A stretch of DNA of 64,000 bases from Gloeocapsa sp. PCC 7428 (GCF_000317555.1 NC_019745.1:1860001-1924000); one strand, 5' to 3'. Shown: positions 26,113-36,603, counted from the stretch's first letter. The notes: a model not told the origin generated them from the letters alone. A program made the numbers and translations.

Positions 26113-27074
26113 ACCTGAGTTCGGGATAAGGAAAGGGGCAGGTAGTAAGCTGAAAATAACGACAAATCCAGCAACCTGCCCTATGTTTAGTTTAGAGGCT
26201 TTGTTTTGCCATGTAGATGATTTCTGTAAGGCTTTTGAAGCGCAGTGGCACAAAAAGCTATTAAGTCATGGAGGAATAAAACGTAATCGTTCAAAAGGTC
26301 TATGTTGGAGTGAGATAATGACGATACTGATTGCGTTTCATCAGAATCACTACCGAAATTTTAAGTATTTTTATTTGAATCAAGTGAAACGATATTGGAG
26401 TGATGCTTTTCCAGGTCTTCCGAGTTATCAAAGATTTATTGAATGGCTACCATCGACCTTGATACCGTTGTGCGTTTACCTCAAGCATTGTTTTGGAAAA
26501 TGTACAGGTATCGGTTTGATAGATTCGACAAGCTTAAAAGTCTGTCATAATCGACGGATTGCTCAACACAAAGTGTTTCAAGGTTTAGCGGCTCGTGGCA
26601 AAACTTCTGTGGACTGGTTTTATGGTTTCAAACTTCATATTGTCGTCAATGAACTTGGTCAACTCTTAAATGTGACTATCACTCCTGGTAATGTTGATGA
26701 CCGTCAGCCAGTTCCTGATTTACTTAGTCAGCTGTTTGGCAAGATTTTTGCCGATAGAGGTTATGTTTCTCAAAAACTGGCAGCTCAACTTTTAGAAGAC
26801 TTCGGTATTCAGTTTTTTGCTAAACCTCGGCGCAATATGAAAAACAAGTTGATGCTTCTGCATGACAAGCTTTTATCCCGTAAACGTTCCATTATTGAGA
26901 CTATTAACGACCAACTCAAGAATATTTCTCAGATTGAACATTCCAGGCACCGTAGTCCTGTGAATTTTTGCGTTAACGTTCTGTGTGGATTAATCGCTTA
27001 TTGCCATCAACCTAAGAAACCCAGCCTTCAGATGGACTGGCTTTTATCTCAAAGTGCTTAACCCGAACTCAGGT
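26113..27074 (+). mobile_element. IS982-family insertion sequence, complete (962 bp)
   Basis: The left end ACCTGAGTTCGGGATAAG (26113-26130) matches the reverse complement of the right end, ACCTGAGTTCGGGTTAAG (27074-27057), at 17 of 18 positions. Target duplications TAATCGA lie at 26106-26112 and 27075-27081. The intact transposase gene fills the element. Clean ends, perfect TSD and an unbroken reading frame suggest a recent insertion. Confidence 0.95.
26183..27061 (+). CDS. IS982-family transposase
   Basis: 292 residues, full length for the family. The DDE-type domain shows IGLIDSTSLKVCHNRR (first Asp), then YGFKLHIVVNELGQLLN, TPGNVDDRQPV, FADRGYVSQ (second Asp) and RSIIETINDQLKN (Glu). LPSYQRFIEWLPS in the N-terminal region is typical of IS982. 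There is no frameshift or stop, so the element is probably active. It is encoded antisense to the LysR gene it interrupts. Confidence 0.95.
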   Translation: MFSLEALFCHVDDFCKAFEAQWHKKLLSHGGIKRNRSKGLCWSEIMTILIAFHQNHYRNFKYFYLNQVKRYWSDAFPGLPSYQRFIEWLPSTLIPLCVYLKHCFGKCTGIGLIDSTSLKVCHNRRIAQHKVFQGLAARGKTSVDWFYGFKLHIVVNELGQLLNVTITPGNVDDRQPVPDLLSQLFGKIFADRGYVSQKLAAQLLEDFGIQFFAKPRRNMKNKLMLLHDKLLSRKRSIIETINDQLKNISQIEHSRHRSPVNFCVNVLCGLIAYCHQPKKPSLQMDWLLSQSA

Positions 27075-27484
27075 TAATCGACCAATTTCACCACGACTGG
27101 CTTTTTGAACTGCAATAATTGCTTGATCGACTTGTTGTAAGACTAGCCGTGACTTTTCTAAAAACACTTTTCCTGGAGTTGTTAATTCTACTCTGCGCTT
27201 GGTTCGCTCAAAAAGTTGAACCCCTAACTCGACTTCTAAGTCTCGAATTTGTTGACTTAATGGTGGTTGGGCAATGTGCAATCTTTCTGCTGCACGACTG
27301 AAATGTAGTTCCTCTGCAACTGCAATGAAGTAATGTAGGTGTCGCAGTTCCATTTAGGTAACTGGTAATAGGTAATGGTTGTTCAATTTATATATTTAAA
27401 GTATAAATGAGCTATTAAAAATATATTGGACATCTATTGATTGCTTCTCTACAGTGAGTAGTAGGCGTACTCAGGAAGCTGAAA

Positions 27485-28003
27485 ATGGATGAAATTGATA
27501 TTAGAATTCGCGTAGCAACGATTGAAGATCGGGAGTTAATTCTTTCATTTATTTCGCAAAAAGCAAACTTTGATAGGTATCCCCAGCCTCTAGAAATCAC
27601 GATTGATAAGTTAAGGCAAACTTTATTCGCTCAACCTCCACTCGCACAAGTGTTGTTAGCCCAAATAAATAATGTTGCGGTTGGATTTGCGCTATTTTCC
27701 TACGCTTACTCTAGCTTTTTAGCACAGCCGACGCTTTGGGTAGGCGATCTGTATGTACAGCCGCTAATGCGCGGTAAAGGAATTGGTACAGCGTTGTTGC
27801 AACGTTTGGCACAAATTGCAGAGGAAGCAAATTGTGGCAGGTTAGAATGGACGGTTGCGGATCGCAATACCCGTGCGATCGCTTTTTATAAAAAACACGG
27901 TGCGCAAGTTTTAGATGTCCGGCTGTGTCGAATCGAGCGATCTGTAATTTCGCAACTAGCAGGTAAACGGTCAGACAAAAGATTTACTGCTTCTCAAAAG
28001 TAA
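27485..28003 (+). CDS. GNAT-family N-acetyltransferase
   Basis: 172 residues. IRVATIEDRELILSFISQKA begins the fold. VGDLYVQPLMRGKGIGTALL holds the acetyl-CoA pyrophosphate-binding RGKGIG motif, and NTRAIAFYKKHGAQVLDVR is the conserved C-terminal motif. The layout resembles diamine/thialysine acetyltransferases, but the substrate is not assigned. It is followed 16 bases later by a second GNAT gene on the same strand, probably co-transcribed. Confidence 0.9.
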   Translation: MDEIDIRIRVATIEDRELILSFISQKANFDRYPQPLEITIDKLRQTLFAQPPLAQVLLAQINNVAVGFALFSYAYSSFLAQPTLWVGDLYVQPLMRGKGIGTALLQRLAQIAEEANCGRLEWTVADRNTRAIAFYKKHGAQVLDVRLCRIERSVISQLAGKRSDKRFTASQK

Positions 28004-28019
28004 ACAAAGAACATGAAAT

Positions 28020-28433
28020 ATGCACAAAGTAAAAATTAGCTATAAGGAGAATTATGATATTGATCGCCACAGTATTCTTAATTTATATAAAGCGAATGAT
28101 TGGTCTTCAGCTAATAAACCTCAGCAACTCTACAATGCACTAATGAATTCTCACTTTCTAGTTTCTGCGTGGGATAAAAGTAAGCTAGCTGGTTTAGGCA
28201 ACGCTATTTCTGATAACTTTTTAGTCGTTTACTATCCTCACTTACTTGTTTTGCCAGAGTATCAGAAACAGGGCGTAGGTAGACAAATTATGAAGATTTT
28301 AACGTCTCGTTACCAAGGTTTTCATCAACATATCCTCCTTGCAGACAAACAGGCAATTGAGTTTTATAAAAGGTGTGGATTTGAGCGCGCAGGCGAAACT
28401 GAGCCAATGTGGGTATATACGGAAGAAGATTAG
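28020..28433 (+). CDS. GNAT-family N-acetyltransferase (small)
   Basis: 137 residues. LVLPEYQKQGVGRQIMKIL gives the acetyl-CoA loop (QKQGVG), and DKQAIEFYKRCGFERAG is the standard C-terminal GNAT motif. An N-terminal ILNLYKANDWSSANKP segment is common in small single-domain members. The substrate is unknown. It lies 16 bases after the first GNAT gene. Confidence 0.88.
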   Translation: MHKVKISYKENYDIDRHSILNLYKANDWSSANKPQQLYNALMNSHFLVSAWDKSKLAGLGNAISDNFLVVYYPHLLVLPEYQKQGVGRQIMKILTSRYQGFHQHILLADKQAIEFYKRCGFERAGETEPMWVYTEED

Positions 28434-28457
28434 TCTACTTTAAACCACTTTTATCTA

Positions 28458-28673
28458 CTAGTTTATTGGCTTAAGATAAGCGATCGCGTGTCGCCAGACG
28501 ATGATAGTCTGATTATTTACATCGATAATACATAAACAGTTTTGATCTTGCCAGCTAATTTTGCCAATGACTAAATCGCCAGTGACAAGTTTTAACTCGA
28601 CGCGGTTTACTTGTTTAATTAAGGTTTGAACTTGGCGAATGCTAGGTAATGCTGGATCAAATTCGCTAGGCAT
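28458..28673 (-). CDS. hfq: Cyanobacterial Hfq-like protein
   Basis: 71 residues. MPSEFDPALPSIRQVQTLIK, then VELKLVTGDLVIGKISWQDQ and TIIVWRHAIAYLKPIN, match the divergent cyanobacterial Hfq. It lacks the canonical KH motif and carries WRHAI-YLKP instead. In Synechocystis this Hfq binds the pilus ATPase PilB1 and is needed for type IV pilus motility, with weak RNA binding. It lies next to divergent dapF, a conserved cyanobacterial pairing that supports the call. Confidence 0.9.
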   Translation of the reverse strand: MPSEFDPALPSIRQVQTLIKQVNRVELKLVTGDLVIGKISWQDQNCLCIIDVNNQTIIVWRHAIAYLKPIN

Positions 28674-28689
28674 AAATTTGGTTTTCTCG

Positions 28690-28760
28690 TTGGGAAAGGG
28701 GTAATGGGTAATCGGTAATCGAAAACAAAAAGATATTTACCAGTTACCAGTTACCACTCT
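28690..28760. repeat. Inverted GGTAAT/ACCAGTTACC short repeats
   Basis: GGGGTAATGGGTAATCGGTA followed about 30 bases later by TACCAGTTACCAGTTACC can fold into an imperfect hairpin. Similar GGTAA-type repeats occur at about 27356-27380, 33363-33430 and 43366-43416. They fill short gaps between genes, here between hfq and dapF. They are a common degenerate intergenic repeat in cyanobacteria. Confidence 0.65.
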
Positions 28761-28795
28761 TTAAGTTACATTTATTTTCACTCACTTAAAATCCT

Positions 28796-29641
28796 ATGAC
28801 GATTGAATTTGCCAAATATCACGGACTCGGAAACGATTTTATTTTGATTGACAATCGCTTGTCATCACAACCTGTCGTCACGCCCGAACAGGCAATTATG
28901 TTATGCGATCGCCACTTTGGTATTGGTGCAGATGGCGTTATTTTCGCGCTACCAGGGCAAAATGGCACTGACTACACGATGCGGATCTTTAATTCTGATG
29001 GTTCAGAACCGGAGATGTGCGGTAATGGCATTCGTTGTTTAGCGGCATTTGTTGCAGAAATTGACGGTAATCAGCAAGAAAATAGCCAAAAACGGATTCA
29101 TACGCTGGCTGGCACTATTACACCGCAAATCATGTCTGATGGTCAAGTCAAAGTAGATATGGGTGTCCCTCGGTTATTGGCAAGCGAAATTCCAACAACT
29201 TTAGGTGCGGAAAATCAGAAGGTCATCGATCAGCCTTTGGAAGTCGCAGGGCAAAGTTGGGATGTGACGTGTGTCAGTATGGGAAATCCGCACTGTATTA
29301 CGTTTGTTGAAGATGTGGCGGTAATTCCTTTAGAAAAGATTGGTCCACAATTTGAGCATCACGCCGTTTTTCCGCAACGAACGAACACCGAATTTATTCA
29401 AGTCGTGCGTCGCGACTACTTAAAAATGCGTGTGTGGGAACGCGGTGCAGGGGCTACTTTGGCGTGTGGTACAGGGGCTTGTGCGGCATTAGTCGCAGGT
29501 GTATTGACAGGAAGATGCGATCGCCTAGCGACAGTCGAACTTCCTGGAGGTTGTTTACAAATCGAATGGTCCGAAGTCGATCAGCGTTTGTGGATGACGG
29601 GACCTGCGCAGCGAGTGTTTACGGGTGTTGTAGGAGTTTAG
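28796..29641 (+). CDS. dapF: Diaminopimelate epimerase
   Basis: 281 residues. It converts LL- to meso-diaminopimelate for lysine and peptidoglycan synthesis. [20 protein letters not shown] is the family start. The two catalytic Cys are in [13 protein letters not shown] (about residue 80) and [16 protein letters not shown] (about residue 226), and [14 protein letters not shown] is complete. It is divergent from hfq, and its stop overlaps the end of the GHL10-type gene by 4 bases. Confidence 0.97.
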   Translation: MTIEFAKYHGLGNDFILIDNRLSSQPVVTPEQAIMLCDRHFGIGADGVIFALPGQNGTDYTMRIFNSDGSEPEMCGNGIRCLAAFVAEIDGNQQENSQKRIHTLAGTITPQIMSDGQVKVDMGVPRLLASEIPTTLGAENQKVIDQPLEVAGQSWDVTCVSMGNPHCITFVEDVAVIPLEKIGPQFEHHAVFPQRTNTEFIQVVRRDYLKMRVWERGAGATLACGTGACAALVAGVLTGRCDRLATVELPGGCLQIEWSEVDQRLWMTGPAQRVFTGVVGV

Positions 29642-31149
29642 CGGATTCTACAAGATTTGCGCTCGCTTTCTAGCTGTGGATCTTGCCAAGACAGGGCAAA
29701 ATGACTGATTCCTTGAAGACGTGGCGCATAGGCGCGGAGTGCCTGCATTTGGGCTTCTAAAGATGGGCGATTGCTAATTGGTTTTCCCCAAACTCCAGCG
29801 ATCGCAGGAATAACCTGCGTACCTGGGGGCGCGTACTGCAAAACTCGCTGTACCAAAGCCGCGATACAACTCGTATTATTGCAGGCTGCGTAAGACATCG
29901 GATGCCATTCTAAAGTCGTCGGAAAGCGATCCCAAGGCTGTAGGCGCGAGTCATACCCTTGACCAACTGCCTGGTTGCCATCTGGGAAAAATACTGCACC
30001 TGCTTTAACTCCCTGGCGCTGGACGGGCCACGCTGCGACTGCTAAAAAGTCGATGATACCTTGAATTGCATGAGCAACACTGAGTTGCCATAATTCCCAT
30101 TGTAGTTGGGGCTGTCTTTGTGCAGCCGTTGGCGGTTCGTTTGGTGGTTGTGGTGCTGGGGGCGGCGTGCGACCTTGCCATAACGGTTCGCCTTCTTGCG
30201 GATACAGTTGATCGACGATTTCGATATCTCTGGCGCTGACATACCCTTTACTGAGAAAGCGTTGAATCAAATTGAGTCCTTTGTTGTTCAGCGCCCGACG
30301 ATACAAGGCTTGTTGCGCAGCTTCGCTATGAATCCACAAATCTTGAACTCTGTTGACGACAGATCCCGCGCCTAACCCTCTGGGATAGCGCACGTAGTCG
30401 AAGAGAACGCCATCAGGACGACGGCGCATAACTTCGAGAACTAGCTGATAATAATCTCGTTTGGCTTGCAAGTTGTAAGGATCGACAAATACTTGGCTAG
30501 CATTATCGACGACATACAAGCTTGTTTCGCCTTTACTGTTGCGCGCTAGTGCCGATTGGCGATCGGGGCGCTGTCCGTAGGAGTAGCCAAAATTCATCAT
30601 GAACATCCAAGCATAGACTTTCAAGCCGCGATCGCGTCCTTTTTGAATTGCTTGGGCAAGTAAATCGGTTCTTTCAGCCCCAGGAACTCGAACCACCGAC
30701 GGCCAAACCGTGGGATTTGCTGCCGCTGGTAGCAAAACTTGACCGTCGTAAAATACTTCTACATACACTTGGTTATAGCCACGATTAACAACCTGATCCA
30801 TTACTTTATCGAGGACTCCTGGTTGAACATCACACGGATATAACCGTAGCCATACTGCTTGGGTTTGAGGCCAAGTGCGATTGCGGCAGTCCTGTAAAAT
30901 TTGAGCGTGTTGATTTACAAGCGCTCTGTAGCGATTCTGCGCGTCTGTGTTGCCTCGTAGTGCTGCTTGACGTAAAGTTTCTTTTTCTCGGGTTGCTGCT
31001 GTTGTTAGCTGACAATACGCTGTTGTTTGTGCTTGAGCCAGCGGAAGACTACCAAAATTGGCACTCAATAAGCTACTTGTCAACACAGTAGCAGCCAAAC
31101 GTTGCCAAGCAAAGCGAGGACGGGCAAATCTCAAACGATGGTTGAACAT
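29638..31149 (-). CDS. Family 10-like (GHL10) glycoside hydrolase, secreted
   Basis: About 503 residues from [18 protein letters not shown]; an ATG four codons upstream is also possible. A long basic N-terminus precedes a signal segment ending near SLPLAQAQ. The GHL10 domain (about 95-300) shows [51 protein letters not shown] and [14 protein letters not shown] Pro/Gln-rich insert near residues 345-365 separates the C-terminal part. These TIM-barrel hydrolases are often attached to the cell surface; the polysaccharide substrate is unknown. It converges on dapF with a 4-base overlap. Confidence 0.88.
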   Translation of the reverse strand: MFNHRLRFARPRFAWQRLAATVLTSSLLSANFGSLPLAQAQTTAYCQLTTAATREKETLRQAALRGNTDAQNRYRALVNQHAQILQDCRNRTWPQTQAVWLRLYPCDVQPGVLDKVMDQVVNRGYNQVYVEVFYDGQVLLPAAANPTVWPSVVRVPGAERTDLLAQAIQKGRDRGLKVYAWMFMMNFGYSYGQRPDRQSALARNSKGETSLYVVDNASQVFVDPYNLQAKRDYYQLVLEVMRRRPDGVLFDYVRYPRGLGAGSVVNRVQDLWIHSEAAQQALYRRALNNKGLNLIQRFLSKGYVSARDIEIVDQLYPQEGEPLWQGRTPPPAPQPPNEPPTAAQRQPQLQWELWQLSVAHAIQGIIDFLAVAAWPVQRQGVKAGAVFFPDGNQAVGQGYDSRLQPWDRFPTTLEWHPMSYAACNNTSCIAALVQRVLQYAPPGTQVIPAIAGVWGKPISNRPSLEAQMQALRAYAPRLQGISHFALSWQDPQLESERKSCRIR

Positions 31150-31588
31150 TACCACAAACACAACATAAGTACGATCAATAAATCAGTCTTGTAAGACTGA
31201 TGGTGGCAAGGCTAATCATCAACGCACACGTGATGACCTCAACAAGCGTTGCTTAAAAAAACAGCGCCTTAGATTATCTGTTACTAGCTGCACTAGAACA
31301 ACGTCGCAAGGCACGCTAATAGGTCACTAGTAAGTACCCTGCGTTACAGAGTCTTTAAGACTAGTGTTAGAGACTACAAAAGCTCTGATTCGGTTTCCTT
31401 AGCCATTTAATTTCTTAAGTGTGGCACATGAAGGAAACCGCCTCAGGTGTTTAACTCAACTGCTCAAATCATTAGACTTATTAGCTTTTGGCGACTGATC
31501 TTGTCAAATTCATTGAGGAGTAAGATTTTATTTTTTAGTAGTGAACTTGCTCGCTACTTGCAACTTATCTTTTATGATTATGAAGAGT
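31150..31588. other. Intergenic region with two perfect hairpins; possible small RNA
   Basis: About 440 bases without a credible frame. ATCAGTCTTGTAAGACTGAT (31182-31201) is a perfect hairpin with a 2-base loop. CGGTTTCCTT (31391-31400) and AAGGAAACCG (31431-31440) form a 10-bp stem with a 30-base loop. No T-tract follows either stem on either strand, so neither is a simple terminator. A structured RNA or leader is possible, but nothing names it. Confidence 0.4.
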
Positions 31589-31993
31589 TTAGCTACCTCG
31601 GTTAAGCGCCATTTCTACTTGTTTGAATTCTTGTTCTAACCGTTGTTTGAGTTTTTTTGGGACTGGACGATTTGGGTAAGAACTATAGTGCCCTGCTAAA
31701 GAATTTAATGCAGTTCGCATTGTCGTGAAAGAACTTAAACCAGCAACACTACCATCTCGTTGATAACGCGCTGCAAATTCGTTGATCTTTTGACGGGCTT
31801 CTGTTTGCGCCTCGGCTTTTTCAGGCGCATCATCAGGCAAATCAAGGGCATTTCTCAGTGTGTTTACCACAGCAAGCGTATCTTGACGATAATCCCCACT
31901 CAGACTGTCTGAGAAAGCGTTGCTAGAACAGCCCGTCAAGCCGATGACAACAACCAACGCGAGGGCAAGTAGACGTGACCAATAGCGCTTCAT
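31589..31993 (-). CDS. psb27: Photosystem II assembly lipoprotein Psb27
   Basis: 134 residues from MKRYWSRLLALAL; an ATG two codons earlier is possible. The signal ends at the lipobox LTGC, so the mature protein is lipid-anchored in the thylakoid lumen. The mature part is a four-helix bundle (YRQDTLAVVNTLRNALDLPD, ARQKINEFAARYQRD, TTMRTALNSLAGHYSSYPNR, LKQRLEQEFKQVEMAL) that matches Psb27. Psb27 binds CP43 during assembly and repair of photosystem II and holds off the manganese cluster until maturation. It is 116 bases downstream of cofH on the same strand. Confidence 0.95.
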   Translation of the reverse strand: MKRYWSRLLALALVVVIGLTGCSSNAFSDSLSGDYRQDTLAVVNTLRNALDLPDDAPEKAEAQTEARQKINEFAARYQRDGSVAGLSSFTTMRTALNSLAGHYSSYPNRPVPKKLKQRLEQEFKQVEMALNRGS

Positions 31994-32108
31994 AAGCATT
32001 AAGTGAGAAAAGACAGAAATCAACGTCCATCCTATCTCGGAATGGCACTGCGGGGATCAATTATTTGGAGTAGAGGGGCAGAGGAGGAATAGTTTTCTAT
32101 ACCACTCA

Positions 32109-33278
32109 TCACTCCTGGCTACTAACCGTTTGCTTCTGGTCTTTTTTGATTAGGCAATAGAGAGTATCGCGTTGGGCGTAAGGTCTTTTGATAGAGGCGA
32201 TCGCAGTGTGTAAATTTTCTACTTCCATACACGTACCGCCGATCGCACCCGCCATTGTAGTAATGTGTTCTTCCATCAAAGTGCCGCCAATATCGTTGCA
32301 ACCCCACTTTAAAGCTTCTGTTGCTCCTGTTAGTCCTAGCTTGACCCAACTGGGTTGATGGTTGGGTATGACGTTTCCTAAAAAAATCCGTGCTACTGCT
32401 GTGAGTAATAAGGCATCAGCAAGTACTGGTTGATCTCTACCGACGCGGCGGCGTAATGCTTTAGGGGCTTCTTGACCGACGAATGGTAGCAAAATGAATT
32501 CGGTAATTGCTGCGGAATAGTTGCGATCGCGCGCTGTTTTTTGTAGCGATCGCAATTGTTCGAGGTGATGAATCTGCTGTTGGGGTGTCTCAATATGTCC
32601 AGAAAGCATTGTACTGGTTGTTGGTAAACCTAAGCGATGCGCAGTACTGACTATTTCGAGCCAAGTCGTTGTGTTGATTTTTTCTGGACACAAAATCCGC
32701 CGGACTCGGTCGTCGAGGACTTCGGCGGCGGTTCCTGGCATTGAACCCACTCCAGCATCACGCAAAGCAGCAATGACAGCGGCATAGCTCATATCGTCTT
32801 CTCGCGCGATAAATTCAACTTCCTGGGGTGAGAAAGCGTGTAAGTGCAGTTGCGGAAATTGTGTTTTGATGGTTTCTACGAGTTTTAGGTAATAAGGCAA
32901 AGAACGCCCGTTGATTTTCGCTTGCGGGTTTAATCCGCCTTGCATACAAATTTCTGTCGCACCGCGTTGTACTGCATCGGTGGTTTTTTCGAGAATTTGC
33001 CCCCAATCGAGCCAGTAAGCTTCTTTTTCACCAGAATCGCGGCGAAATGCGCAGAAACTACAGTGCTGTTCGCAAATATTAGTAAAGTTAATATTACGAT
33101 TAATAACATACGTTACAGTCTCCCCTGCCTGCAAGCGGCGGAGTTGATCGGCGGTATCGCGAATTGCCGCGATCGCGTCTTCATCGGTTTGCTGTAATAA
33201 GATGACTCCCTCTTGTGGAGATAATTCGTCACCCGTTAAAACACGCGCCAGAATCTTTTCAACAGCTTTATTAGTCAC
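32109..33278 (-). CDS. cofH: FO synthase subunit 2 (5-amino-6-(D-ribitylamino)uracil--L-tyrosine 4-hydroxyphenyl transferase)
   Basis: 389 residues. It is a radical SAM enzyme that joins the tyrosine-derived moiety to 5-amino-6-ribitylaminouracil to make the deazaflavin chromophore FO. The cluster motif is in [20 protein letters not shown] (CxxxCxxC). [12 protein letters not shown] and [20 protein letters not shown] are CofH landmarks. In cyanobacteria FO serves as an antenna chromophore in some photolyases. The partner subunit CofG is not adjacent. Confidence 0.95.
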   Translation of the reverse strand: MTNKAVEKILARVLTGDELSPQEGVILLQQTDEDAIAAIRDTADQLRRLQAGETVTYVINRNINFTNICEQHCSFCAFRRDSGEKEAYWLDWGQILEKTTDAVQRGATEICMQGGLNPQAKINGRSLPYYLKLVETIKTQFPQLHLHAFSPQEVEFIAREDDMSYAAVIAALRDAGVGSMPGTAAEVLDDRVRRILCPEKINTTTWLEIVSTAHRLGLPTTSTMLSGHIETPQQQIHHLEQLRSLQKTARDRNYSAAITEFILLPFVGQEAPKALRRRVGRDQPVLADALLLTAVARIFLGNVIPNHQPSWVKLGLTGATEALKWGCNDIGGTLMEEHITTMAGAIGGTCMEVENLHTAIASIKRPYAQRDTLYCLIKKDQKQTVSSQE

Positions 33279-33459
33279 AGAACATCAGGAATTAACTGCA
33301 CTTCTGTTTCAATTGTGTCAGTAAATATTAAAAATCTGATGAGTCATGACACTTTTTCCGTGATGGGTAATGGGTAACGGCGAATAGGGAATATTTGATG
33401 TCTATTTTCCGCAATCATCGATTACCAATGACCAGCGTTCAAACTACACTTCCTTACTG

Positions 33460-35133
33460 ATGTCACGCAATCACAAGCTCAAGACCGAATATCAAGATAT
33501 ATTGTTGCTGTTGGGATGGACGGCGATCGCTGTTGGTTTGCGGTTGACGCTACTTGCTAGTAAACCACCATGGACAGATGAGTTCTCAACGCTAGTTTTT
33601 AGCTTGGGTAATAGTTTTCTTGGTGTTCCTTTAAATCAGGCGATCGCGCTTGATACACTTTTGCAACCGTTGCAGCCTAACCCAAATCATGGCGTTGTCC
33701 AAGTTGTTCAAAACTTAATCACAGAAAGCAATCATCCACCACTGTACTTTGTGCTAGCTCATTTGTGGATGAATTTTTGGTTGCCGCAGTCAACAGATTT
33801 AGTTTCGGTATGGGTAGCGCGATCGCTTCCGGCGTTACTTGGTGCAGCATCGATTCCAGCAATTTATGGATTGAGTTGGCTGAGTTTTCGATCCCGCCTT
33901 GTGAGTCAGCTAGCGGCGGCGATGATGGCGGTTTCGCCTTATGGCATTTTTCTAGCGCAAGAAGCCCGACATTACACACTAGCAATTTTATGGGTGATTG
34001 CTTCTTTGAGTTGTTTAGCGATCGCAATTCGACGGCTTGAGTACCGTAAACTCATACCCCTGTGGCTCGTTATTGTTTGGATTGCTGCAAATTTTTTAGG
34101 AATGGCCACGCACTATTTTTTTGTGTTGACTTTGTGTGCTGAAGCTATTGTGTTAAGCGTGTTGTGGTGGCGTCAGCATCGGCGTACTGGCTTTCGGTTA
34201 ATGTCGAGTGCTGATCCTTGGTGGCAAATTTTGCTCGTTGCGGTGGGGACGTTTTTGGGTGGTTTAGTGTGGCTACCTGTATTCTTCCACAACAATTATG
34301 GTAGCGATCTCACTGATTGGATTCAAAATGGAAGCAATGGATTATTAGCGTTACTTAATCCGATTTTTCAAGCACTAGCGGCTTGGCTGACGATGATATC
34401 GTTGCTACCAGTGGAAGCACGACAACTACCGATTGTGATTGCTTCGGGTTTTGTGATGCTCATTTTCTTTTTATGGGCGCTACCTTGGTTGTATCGTGGC
34501 ATCAAAGTAAAACTCACGCAATCGAAAACGCGGTTAATGACGTGGGTTTTTGTGGGAATTGTGTGTAGTGCGATCGCGTTGTTCTTTTTCTTCACTTACG
34601 TTTTTGGGATCGATCTGACTCGTGGTGCGCGTTACAACTTCGTCTACTTTCCGGCGGTGATGGTTTTACTCGGAGCAAGTCTTGCAGTATGTTGGCGGAC
34701 TCCTAATCAGCAAGGAAAACGTGCTGTCGCGTTAATCTGGCTAATGGGGCTACTAAGTGCAATTACGGTAGTATGTAATTTGGGTTATCAAAAATACTAC
34801 CGCCCTGACTTGATGCTGGAAATTATGCAAAATGCCTCGCGATCGCCAATACTTATTGCGACAACGCACAAAACGCACGTGCAAATTGGCGAAATGATGG
34901 GTCTAGGAAGGGAATTTAAATTGGCTGGAATTGATACGCCGCAATTTCTGCTAGCGCGTGAAACCAGCGCACCCACGACGACTTTACAACAAGCCGTCAA
35001 TAATTTTTCTCGACCGTTAGACTTGTGGTTAATTAATTTTCACGCTCCAGTGGAAGTAGATAGCTGTACAATTGATGCTCTATCTTCACCACCCGTCAAT
35101 GGTTACGATTACCAACTGTATCGCTGCAATTAA
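33460..35133 (+). CDS. GT39-like integral membrane glycosyltransferase
   Basis: 557 residues with about eleven membrane segments. The first periplasmic loop has PPWTDEFSTL, whose Asp-Glu pair is the usual catalytic motif of GT-C (GT39/ArnT-like) enzymes. LITESNHPPLYFVLAHLW and LAQEARHYTLAILW are also family patterns. GT-C enzymes transfer a sugar from a polyprenyl-phosphate donor to a lipid, glycan or protein. The acceptor is unknown. The gene stands alone, upstream and convergent to trpB. Confidence 0.85.
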   Translation: MSRNHKLKTEYQDILLLLGWTAIAVGLRLTLLASKPPWTDEFSTLVFSLGNSFLGVPLNQAIALDTLLQPLQPNPNHGVVQVVQNLITESNHPPLYFVLAHLWMNFWLPQSTDLVSVWVARSLPALLGAASIPAIYGLSWLSFRSRLVSQLAAAMMAVSPYGIFLAQEARHYTLAILWVIASLSCLAIAIRRLEYRKLIPLWLVIVWIAANFLGMATHYFFVLTLCAEAIVLSVLWWRQHRRTGFRLMSSADPWWQILLVAVGTFLGGLVWLPVFFHNNYGSDLTDWIQNGSNGLLALLNPIFQALAAWLTMISLLPVEARQLPIVIASGFVMLIFFLWALPWLYRGIKVKLTQSKTRLMTWVFVGIVCSAIALFFFFTYVFGIDLTRGARYNFVYFPAVMVLLGASLAVCWRTPNQQGKRAVALIWLMGLLSAITVVCNLGYQKYYRPDLMLEIMQNASRSPILIATTHKTHVQIGEMMGLGREFKLAGIDTPQFLLARETSAPTTTLQQAVNNFSRPLDLWLINFHAPVEVDSCTIDALSSPPVNGYDYQLYRCN

Positions 35134-35228
35134 ATATATTGCGGAACTATCGCCTGCACCAGTAGAGTTGAGTTGATTCTCGAAAGAAAGGTAGAGAGAC
35201 AATTGAACCAATTACCTATAACCAAAAT

Positions 35229-36461
35229 CTACTGAAGATGCTTCGCGACAGTTTGCACATCTTTATCGCCACGCCCTGAACAGTTGATGACAATTCGCGG
35301 ACTTCCTTCGAGTTGCGGACATAAAGTATCGAGATATGCGATCGCGTGTGCAGTTTCAAGCGCCGGAATAATTCCCTCTAGCTGCGCTGTACGCTTAAAT
35401 GCGGCTAACGCTTCTTCATCAGTAACGCTGTAATATTCTGCTCGTTGTATGTCTTTTAAATAGCTATGCTCAGGTCCTACCCCAGGATAATCTAACCCTG
35501 CACTAATTGAGTGTGCTTCTAAAACTTGACCGTCATCGTCTTGTAAGAGATAACTCATCGCCCCGTGTAACACGCCAACCCGTCCCTGAGTCAAAGTAGC
35601 CGCGTGTTTTTCAGTATTGACGCCTTCGCCTGCGGCTTCAACACCAATTAATCTTACAGAGGAATCATTCACAAATTCATGAAATAAGCCCATTGCATTA
35701 GAACCACCACCCACACACGCGAGAAGAATATCAGGTAATCCCCCCCATTTTTCTAGACACTGCGTGCGAGTTTCTTTACCAATCACAGCATGAAAATCAC
35801 GTACAATCATGGGATACGGGTGCGGACCTGCAACCGAACCTAAAATATAGTGAGTCGTTTCTACATTCGTTACCCAATCGCGAATTGCTTCAGAAGTTGC
35901 ATCCTTAAGCGTTCCTGTTCCCGCTGAAACAGGGCTAACTTCCGCGCCCATTAACCGCATCCGAAACACGTTAAGGCTTTGGCGTTCCATATCTTGAACG
36001 CCCATGTAAATTATGCATTTTAAGCCAAATCTCGCGCAAACTGTAGCCGTGGCAACGCCGTGTTGTCCTGCACCTGTTTCGGCAATAATCCGCTGTTTAC
36101 CCATGCGCTTGGCAAGTAATACTTGCGCTAGGGCATTATTAATTTTGTGCGCGCCAGTATGATTCAAATCTTCGCGCTTTAAATAAATTTGTGCGCCTGT
36201 GCCATCAGGTCGGGCATAATGTGCCGTCAGACGTTCCGCGAAATATAATGGCGTAGCCCTTCCTACATAATCTCGCAGCAATTCTTGTAACTCGGCGATA
36301 AATTCTGGATCGTGGCGATATAGTTGATATGCTGCTTCTAGTTGAGTCAAAGCCGGCATCAACGTTTCAGGTACATATTTACCACCAAAGCGCCCAAAGC
36401 GTCCGAGTGAGTCGGGGCGTTGTTCAGCTTGCGATTGCGCAGGTAAGGGAGTAGTAGTCAC
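35229..36461 (-). CDS. trpB: Tryptophan synthase beta subunit
   Basis: 410 residues. It condenses indole with serine using PLP. Family features: [40 protein letters not shown] (the PLP-binding Lys in GAHKINN), [13 protein letters not shown] and the glycine-rich [12 protein letters not shown] phosphate loop. It ends with the [14 protein letters not shown] segment. trpA is not adjacent, which is common in cyanobacteria. Confidence 0.97.
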   Translation of the reverse strand: MTTTPLPAQSQAEQRPDSLGRFGRFGGKYVPETLMPALTQLEAAYQLYRHDPEFIAELQELLRDYVGRATPLYFAERLTAHYARPDGTGAQIYLKREDLNHTGAHKINNALAQVLLAKRMGKQRIIAETGAGQHGVATATVCARFGLKCIIYMGVQDMERQSLNVFRMRLMGAEVSPVSAGTGTLKDATSEAIRDWVTNVETTHYILGSVAGPHPYPMIVRDFHAVIGKETRTQCLEKWGGLPDILLACVGGGSNAMGLFHEFVNDSSVRLIGVEAAGEGVNTEKHAATLTQGRVGVLHGAMSYLLQDDDGQVLEAHSISAGLDYPGVGPEHSYLKDIQRAEYYSVTDEEALAAFKRTAQLEGIIPALETAHAIAYLDTLCPQLEGSPRIVINCSGRGDKDVQTVAKHLQ

Positions 36462-36603
36462 AGACTGGCTAAAATAACAAAATACGGTTAATTAATTATA
36501 AATTAAACTCTCAGACCTATTCCTATTTCATAATTATTTATTCTCCTCTGCTCCTCTGCTTCCTCTGCTCGCGTATGCTGAAGTTTAGAGTTAAGTAATT
36601 ACT

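Larger units (their letters stand above)
25500..27353 (-). pseudogene. LysR-family regulator interrupted by an IS982 element
   Basis: The N-terminal part (27353 down to about 27075) encodes a complete LysR winged helix (ELRHLHYFIAVAEELHFSRA, then SQQIRDLEVELGVQLFERTK). The C-terminal part (26112 down to 25500) is the substrate-binding domain (LVIGFNSSATYSVLPKILRV to the C-terminus). Between them lies an IS982-family element. Removing the element and one copy of the 7-base duplication joins ...EIGR-LVIGF... in frame with no residue lost, so the gene was functional until the insertion. Both halves are otherwise intact. The gene is probably silent now, but precise excision would restore it. Confidence 0.92.
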
